From Lentisphaerota bacterium (GTDB lineage: Bacteria; Verrucomicrobiota; Lentisphaeria; Victivallales; UBA1829): DNA of 64,000 nucleotides. The stretch covers positions 144,883 to 208,882 of the forward strand of contig SUVR01000004.1 of NCBI GenBank assembly GCA_015061915.1. Direction: 5' to 3'. The notes below the pieces were generated by a model, which searched no databases, had not been told where the DNA came from, and saw only the letters and a list, made by a program, of their open reading frames with translations. Made by a program: the position numbers and the translations under genes. The first letter of the stretch is position 1; each line of letters opens with the position of its first letter. This document shows positions 59,491-64,000 of this stretch, piece by piece.

Positions 59491-59557
59491 GAAAAATTGC
59501 TCTTGTATTGTATATAAAATTGAAAAATCTTTAAAATAAAACGAAAAGGAAAAACTC

Positions 59558-61543
59558 ATGAAAAAAATGCTGACCGCATTGCTGCTCGCCGCAGCGATTC
59601 CATTGGCGGCGGATGTCAAACCGGACTTCCTCTTTCAGGACAACTTTGTGTTCTGTGCTGCCAAGCCCGCCCGGATCACCGGCTCTGCCGCGCCCGGAGA
59701 AAAGGTCACCGTCACCATGCAGGGCAAGACTTACGAAGCGATCACGAACGACAATGGCAGATTCAAAGTTGACATCCCCGCACCGGGTGTGATCAAAACG
59801 CCCTTTGAAGTGACGATCTCCGGCGAAAAAAATAAGGTCGTCATGAAAAATGTGCTTTCCGGGCTCGTGCTTTTTGCAGGTGGTCAGAGCAATATGGAAG
59901 TGCCCATCAAAGAAACGATGAACTGGAAAGCGGAAGTGGCAAGCGCCGACTATCCCGCAATCCGTGAGTTTGATGTGGAAAACGATTTTGACTTCGCCCC
60001 CCGGACACAGGCAAAGGGCAAGTGGGTCCCTGTCTCCCCGGAAAATGCGGCAAACATCCGCGCCACCTCTTTCTATTGCGCACGGGTTCTTCACAAGGAA
60101 ATGGACGGCATCCCCATCGGGATCATCAACAACTCCGTGAGTGCCACGCCCCAGCAGGCATGGCTCTCCCCCTACTCTCTGGTGAATGTTGCCCCCAGAT
60201 GGCTGAATCAGTACATCAAGTACAGTCACATGGGGCGGGACGGCGTGATCAGGTACCGGGACCGTCTTGCCGCCAGTCTGGTTCTCTCCGATCCCGGCAA
60301 GAAGGCAAGCACGGCAGACTGGCACAAAGAAAGTTTCAACGACTCTGCATGGAAAGAGATCACCCTCCCCGAAGTGCTGGAAAAAGTCCACGGCGAAATG
60401 GACGGCACCTACTGGTTCCGCAAGACCTTTGACGTCCCCGCAGAACTGGCAGGCAAAGAACTGACTTTCGCCCCCGGGATCATCGACGACTACGATGAAG
60501 TCTGGCTGAACGGCAATCTCATCGGGAAGACCGGGGACGATGTTCCGGATACCTGGATGGTCAAGCGTTTCTACAAGATCCCTGCCGGTGCCCTGAAAGC
60601 AGGCAGAAACACGATCGCGATCCGCGTCTTTGACTCCGGTCATGCGGGCGGACTCTTTGACCGGAACGATGACGACGGCATCACGATCCGCGAAGGCAAA
60701 AAAGTCGTTCTCTCCCTGAACGGCGTCTGGAAGACCGAAGCGGAAACCGTGATGAAGCCGGTGAAGTGGCATCCGGACTATCTGGAACTGGTGAAGATCA
60801 ACCGCTGCGGCGGCGTGCTTTACAATGCTATGTTCGCCCCCTTCCGCGGCACGCCGGTGGATGCCTATCTGTGGTATCAGGGAGAAAGCAATGCGGGCGG
60901 CGCGGACTTCCTTGTTATGCTCAAAGAACACATCAAGTCTGTGCGCAAGGTGCTGAATGACAATAAACTGCCGTTCCTCATGGTGCAGCTTGCCGCCTTC
61001 ACCGCGCCGGTCAAGGATGCCAACAAGTGCGGCGACTGGCCCCGGACCCGGGCGGATCAGGCAGCGGCACGGGGCTATAATGTCTTCATGATCCCCACCA
61101 TCGACATCGGAGACGAAAAGAACATCCACCCGCTGAACAAGCAGGAACTGGGACGCCGTCTGGCGATCCAGCTGCTGCAGGATGTGTTCAAAGTCCCGGC
61201 ATTCAAGGGCGTTATGACCTACCCCGAGATCACTTCCGCCGTGCTGAAGGGCAACCAGATCATTGTCACCATGAAGAATGCTGCCGGTCTGAAGACCACC
61301 GATGGCAAAGCTCCCCACTCCTTCGCCGTCTCCGGTCCCGCAGTCAAGGTCCGGTATGTGTGGAAAGAAGACTACCGTTTTGCCACGGCAGAAATCAAGA
61401 ACGGCAAGATCATCGTCACGGTTCCGGAAGGGATCACCAACCCGGAAACCCTGCGCTACGCATGGACAATGAACCCGGAAGTGAACACGGTCAACGGACA
61501 GGGCTATCCCCTGCTCCCGGCAGAGATCAAGCTGAAAAAATAA
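59558..61543 (+). CDS. Exported sialate O-acetylesterase-like SGNH hydrolase
   Basis: A 661-residue protein with a signal peptide (MKKMLTALLLAAAIPLAAD). The nucleophile motif GGQSNME has Ser111; the C-terminal catalytic Asp/His pair lies in TIDIGDEKNIHPLNK (His524). A jelly-roll domain (about residues 280-390, WYWFRKTF-like then DDYDEVWLNGNLIGKTG) is inserted, as in sialate 9-O-acetylesterases. It would remove acetyl groups from sialic acids in the periplasm, making them available to sialidases. Other acetylated glycans are possible substrates. Confidence 0.88.
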   Translation: MKKMLTALLLAAAIPLAADVKPDFLFQDNFVFCAAKPARITGSAAPGEKVTVTMQGKTYEAITNDNGRFKVDIPAPGVIKTPFEVTISGEKNKVVMKNVLSGLVLFAGGQSNMEVPIKETMNWKAEVASADYPAIREFDVENDFDFAPRTQAKGKWVPVSPENAANIRATSFYCARVLHKEMDGIPIGIINNSVSATPQQAWLSPYSLVNVAPRWLNQYIKYSHMGRDGVIRYRDRLAASLVLSDPGKKASTADWHKESFNDSAWKEITLPEVLEKVHGEMDGTYWFRKTFDVPAELAGKELTFAPGIIDDYDEVWLNGNLIGKTGDDVPDTWMVKRFYKIPAGALKAGRNTIAIRVFDSGHAGGLFDRNDDDGITIREGKKVVLSLNGVWKTEAETVMKPVKWHPDYLELVKINRCGGVLYNAMFAPFRGTPVDAYLWYQGESNAGGADFLVMLKEHIKSVRKVLNDNKLPFLMVQLAAFTAPVKDANKCGDWPRTRADQAAARGYNVFMIPTIDIGDEKNIHPLNKQELGRRLAIQLLQDVFKVPAFKGVMTYPEITSAVLKGNQIIVTMKNAAGLKTTDGKAPHSFAVSGPAVKVRYVWKEDYRFATAEIKNGKIIVTVPEGITNPETLRYAWTMNPEVNTVNGQGYPLLPAEIKLKK

Positions 61544-61549
61544 AATTGG

Positions 61550-62191
61550 TCAATATTCAAAGTGCGGCTTGGTGCGCAGGAGATTGACATCAAGCCACGC
61601 GGCGAGGCAGGCTGCCGTTTCCCGCAGATAACGGCGGTAACGGTTCTTCTGACTCGTATCTTCTGCAGCATAGCCCACGGCATCAAGTCCGTGGGCTTTT
61701 GCCAGATAGATGGCACGACGGCAGTGAAAGTGTTGGGATACAATCAGAAAAGAAGATACTCCGAACACATTCCGGCATCGCAGAACGCTGTCCAGTGTAC
61801 GGAAACCGGCATAGTCCAGCTCGATCGCCTGCGCCGGGATCCCCGCCTCGATCAGCGCCTGATACATGTCACGGGGTTCGTTGTAATCCTCATGCCGGTT
61901 GTCACCGGAAACAATGATCCGTTTCACTTTTCCGGCATGGTAAAGTTCCGCCGCTGCTGTGATCCGGTGTCTGAAATAAAGATTTTCATACTTCCCGACC
62001 ATTTTGCTGGTCCCCGGCAGAAGTGCGTATTCCCGGGCGGGAACTGCGTCAAGCTCTGTATAGACCTGTTCTCCGCATTGCCAGACAACATAAAATGCCC
62101 ATGCAGTCAGCAGGCAGCCGGCTATGAATAATCCGGTCAGGATCCAACCGGCAATTTTAAGACGGATACGCCATTTTTCCGGAATATTCAT
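61550..62191 (-). CDS. SanA/YdcF-like DUF218 membrane-anchored protein
   Basis: A 213-residue protein with one N-terminal membrane segment (about 12-34) and a DUF218 domain: RIIVSGDNRHEDYNEPRDM (about 91-109), EAGIPAQAIELDYAGFRTLDS, and IVSQHFHCRRAIYLA. SanA of enterobacteria is linked to envelope barrier function; the reaction is unknown. The start is taken as ATG at 62191, overlapping the upstream stop (TGATG) with GGAGG five bases earlier; a TTG three bases before is an alternative. Confidence 0.85.
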   Translation of the reverse strand: MNIPEKWRIRLKIAGWILTGLFIAGCLLTAWAFYVVWQCGEQVYTELDAVPAREYALLPGTSKMVGKYENLYFRHRITAAAELYHAGKVKRIIVSGDNRHEDYNEPRDMYQALIEAGIPAQAIELDYAGFRTLDSVLRCRNVFGVSSFLIVSQHFHCRRAIYLAKAHGLDAVGYAAEDTSQKNRYRRYLRETAACLAAWLDVNLLRTKPHFEY

Positions 62192-62688
62192 CAATCCTCC
62201 TTGCGGATCCCGGTAATAAGCCAGTCGCCGGATTCTTTCTGCATAGTCAACGTAACAGTGTATGGGCTTTGATCCATATTCCGCCAGGAGACTTTTACTG
62301 TCAGACGCACATACGCTGTCTTTTCCCGGTCTTCCGGAAAGGTCACGACCACATCCGACACAAGAACGTTCAAGTTGCCGAGGCGTTTCCGGATCGTAAA
62401 ATAATCGCCCAACACCTGCGGACGCCTGAAGTTTCCCACATAGCGGTAACAGGGCAATTCAATGCGGAGCTCATCGCCGAGATACTGTTTCAGCGCTGCA
62501 ATGTTTTCCGCCTGTCCCTGAAGATCGTTTTTGTACGGGGCGGAAAGAGCCGCCTCAATTCCGGCAACAGATGCCCGGATCAACTCCTCATCCGAAGGGC
62601 GTGTAAGATACCATACGGTAAAAAGTCCTCCCGCTGTTACCAGAAGGGCAAGCACAAGAAGCAAAAAAGTGCGTAATTTCAGTTTCAT
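62191..62688 (-). CDS. Membrane-anchored hypothetical protein
   Basis: A 165-residue protein starting at 62688 with a GAGGAGG ribosome site. One N-terminal anchor (LRTFLLLVLALLVTAGGLFTVWYL) is followed by a ~135-residue periplasmic domain with a helical start and beta strands (NVLVSDVVVTFPEDREKTAYVRLTVKVSW), similar in style to NTF2/SnoaL-like domains. No motif is recognised. It is translationally coupled to the SanA-like gene. Confidence 0.7.
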   Translation of the reverse strand: MKLKLRTFLLLVLALLVTAGGLFTVWYLTRPSDEELIRASVAGIEAALSAPYKNDLQGQAENIAALKQYLGDELRIELPCYRYVGNFRRPQVLGDYFTIRKRLGNLNVLVSDVVVTFPEDREKTAYVRLTVKVSWRNMDQSPYTVTLTMQKESGDWLITGIRKED

Positions 62689-62787
62689 CCGATCCTCCTC
62701 ATAATAGACTACTCTGAAATAATAATGCACTCTCCCGAAAAAACAATAGAAAAATCATTTTTTTTGCGACTTTTTTCAATTTTCCGC

Positions 62788-62815
62788 TTGAAATTATGCA
62801 GGATGATGGTATATT
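62788..62815 (+). promoter_or_regulatory. Promoter of tRNA-Lys
   Basis: TTGAAA (62788-62793), 16-bp spacer, TATATT (62810-62815), 27 bp before the tRNA. Confidence 0.6.
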
Positions 62816-62842
62816 AGTGTCATGTTCAGTGAACAACACTGT

Positions 62843-62918
62843 GCGCCCATAGCTCAGTCGGTAGAGCAAATGACTCTTAATCATTGGGTCCAAGGTTCGA
62901 GTCCTTGTGGGCGCACCA
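62843..62918 (+). tRNA. tRNA-Lys (anticodon CTT)
   Basis: Complete 76-nt cloverleaf with encoded CCA. Acceptor GCGCCCA pairs with TGGGCGC; anticodon stem AATGA/TCATT holds loop CTCTTAA, anticodon CTT, which reads AAG. Confidence 0.95.
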
Positions 62919-62999
62919 TTTTTTTTGCCTTTTTTCTGCCGGTCTCCGTGACCGGTTTTTTCGTTTTAAATTCGTACTTATCACTTTCACCCCAAAAGA

Positions 63000-63051
63000 A
63001 ACGGGACTGCCGCTGACCTTTTCCAGGTCTTGCAGCAGTCCCGTTATTGTT
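63000..63051 (-). terminator. Terminator of the MBG-repeat protein gene
   Basis: AACGGGACTGC (63000-63010) and GCAGTCCCGTT (63035-63045) form an 11-bp stem with an inner GACCT/AGGTC hairpin. On the minus strand it follows the MBG-repeat gene and leads into TTTCTTTT. Confidence 0.7.
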
Positions 63052-63066
63052 TCAATGTAACCTGCT

Positions 63067-64000
63067 TCAGATCGTCAGCAGGTCATTGAGAGCCGCATCA
63101 AAGTCGTCGTGGAACTGAGATGCCCTGGCAGTGAGTTCCACCGCCGGGATTTCCAGAAGCAGATCTTCCAGTGCATCCATCACATCCTGTACAGCGGAAA
63201 GATCCATTTCCGTGTCGCCATCCAGACTGACCGGTTCCTGCGCTTCGATCACGTGGTGTTCGTAACGGTCAAACACCTTGTGATCATCCAGGATCTCGTC
63301 GTCATGGATTCCGTACATTTCATGATGAGTCTGAACGCTGGTAGAGATCGGTGTGGCATCAAAGCCCAATTCAACACCACGGCGTCTGCCGTCTTCATCC
63401 GCAGATGTCACGGAGAACTTCCCGCCGGTGAACGGTGCCATTGCATCCTGCAGCCATGCCGTGCGTGCTTCACGCTGCGGTTTGCCGTACACGCTGTAAT
63501 CGGGTGAGGATGCATCGGTCGCAGCATTGGCAGAGGGATCCACCAGAATCGGTTTTTCCAGAATTGTAAATACGGCGCCGGTGAAGGTCATATTGTAATT
63601 CTCTCCGGCAGAGAGCGTGCCCTGTGTGATGGCGTAGGTGCCGACGTTTTCGCCTTCAGTCCGGCTCAGTTCGCCAGTCAGAACATCGCTGCCAACCAGA
63701 CCGGTGACGTTGTAAGTCAGAGCCGGATCGGCTTCGCCGTAAACCTTGCTCTGGGCATCCGCGGTGACCGTGACCGTTGCTTTCGTGATGGTCAGGTTCG
63801 CACCGTTGAAGACCAGATCGTAGTTGGAAGATGCCGCAAGCGTGCCCTGCGTGATGGCGTAGGTGCCGACGTTTTCGCCTGCATCACGGGTCAGTTCGCC
63901 GGTCAGGGCGTCGTTGCCAACCAGACCGGTGACGTTGTAAGTCAGGGTCGGATCGGCTTCGCCGTAGACCTTGCTCTGGGCATCCGCCGTGACCGTGACC
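63067..64000 (-). CDS. C-terminal part of a large MBG-repeat protein
   Basis: The minus-strand frame is open to the right edge, so the protein begins outside the window. Two full repeats of 75 residues are visible, each with VTADAQSKVYGEADP, LTYNVTGLVG, GENVGTYAITQGTL and a closing strand; this is the MBG/YDG type found in large surface or secreted adhesin-like proteins. A third, incomplete repeat runs into a non-repeat C-terminal tail of ~170 residues, which is acidic (DEILDDHKVF, LDGDTEMDLSAV). No sorting signal or beta-barrel is visible at the end, so anchoring is unclear. Confidence 0.85.
   Translation of the reverse strand, partial: VTVTADAQSKVYGEADPTLTYNVTGLVGNDALTGELTRDAGENVGTYAITQGTLAASSNYDLVFNGANLTITKATVTVTADAQSKVYGEADPALTYNVTGLVGSDVLTGELSRTEGENVGTYAITQGTLSAGENYNMTFTGAVFTILEKPILVDPSANAATDASSPDYSVYGKPQREARTAWLQDAMAPFTGGKFSVTSADEDGRRRGVELGFDATPISTSVQTHHEMYGIHDDEILDDHKVFDRYEHHVIEAQEPVSLDGDTEMDLSAVQDVMDALEDLLLEIPAVELTARASQFHDDFDAALNDLLTI
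63545..64000 (-). repeat. 225-bp repeats encoding MBG domains
   Basis: The stretches starting near 63998 and near 63773 repeat with a period of 225 bp and are nearly identical at the nucleotide level, for example around GCCCAGAGCAAGGT and GAAAACGTCGGCACCTACGC. A shortened third copy starts near 63545. The near-identity points to recent duplication or homogenisation, and probably more copies beyond the edge. Confidence 0.8.

Overview
The window reads as a chromosomal segment of a Gram-negative, anaerobic, carbohydrate-degrading bacterium. My best guess is the PVC superphylum, Lentisphaerae/Victivallales. This rests on LolCD and RND envelope systems, many SGNH esterases, Gfo/Idh oxidoreductases and unusual glycoside hydrolases, a hydrogenase maturase, and GC near 55% with AT-rich promoters. 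It is an inference from gene content; no rRNA marker is present.

Layout. 1-2731: tail of an unknown protein, a secreted TPR protein and cysteine synthase. 2735-4488 (minus): a zinc-ribbon protein and glucose-6-phosphate dehydrogenase. 4489-5264: a non-coding block with a ~100-bp tandem repeat. 5265-5801: a DUF2062 protein. 5761-11222 (minus): a six-gene run nrdR, ClC channel, ATP-cone protein, hpt, DUF3089 hydrolase, TRIC-type channel. 11398-13302: a GH20-like hexosaminidase. 13434-18007 (minus): a tight cassette of a 23-codon peptide ORF, ABC exporter, HlyD-type adaptor and FAD oxidoreductase. 18452-25790: a six-gene ehrABCDLS-like operon, a membrane complex related to energy-converting hydrogenases, whose large subunit lacks the nickel-site cysteine pairs. 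25856-32713: ceramidase-like hydrolase, GH39-like glycosidase, a HigBA-like toxin-antitoxin pair, an oxidoreductase and an SGNH esterase. 32909-35637: LolC, LolD and a Pro/Ala/Val-repeat exported protein. 35723-39318 (minus): HydF, the [FeFe]-hydrogenase maturation GTPase, translationally coupled to a HypF-like protein that has lost several catalytic motifs. 39529-43278: oxidoreductase, O-antigen-ligase-like protein, formate/nitrite channel. 43366 onward: tRNA-Val, endonuclease, MarR-MFP-RND efflux operon, guaB, tRNA-Thr, sialidase, two unknown small proteins. 53388-57793 (minus): membrane glycosyltransferase, rlmN, ankyrin lipoprotein, recO. 57964-62688: nnrDE, sialate O-acetylesterase, a SanA-like protein and a membrane-anchored protein. 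The window ends with tRNA-Lys and the C-terminal part of an MBG-repeat protein.

How genes fit together. Sialidase, sialate O-acetylesterase and the GH20-like enzyme suggest host-glycan use. The sialidase, GH20 and GH39 proteins have no signal peptide, so they probably act on imported oligosaccharides. The ehr complex, HydF and formate/nitrite channel point to fermentative redox and H2/formate metabolism. The two most promising unexplained units are the peptide/exporter/oxidoreductase cassette at 13434-18007 and the degenerate HypF-like protein coupled to HydF at 35723-39318. Promoters that I can see share one architecture: TTGACA-like, 16 (sometimes 17-18) bp, TATATT-like.
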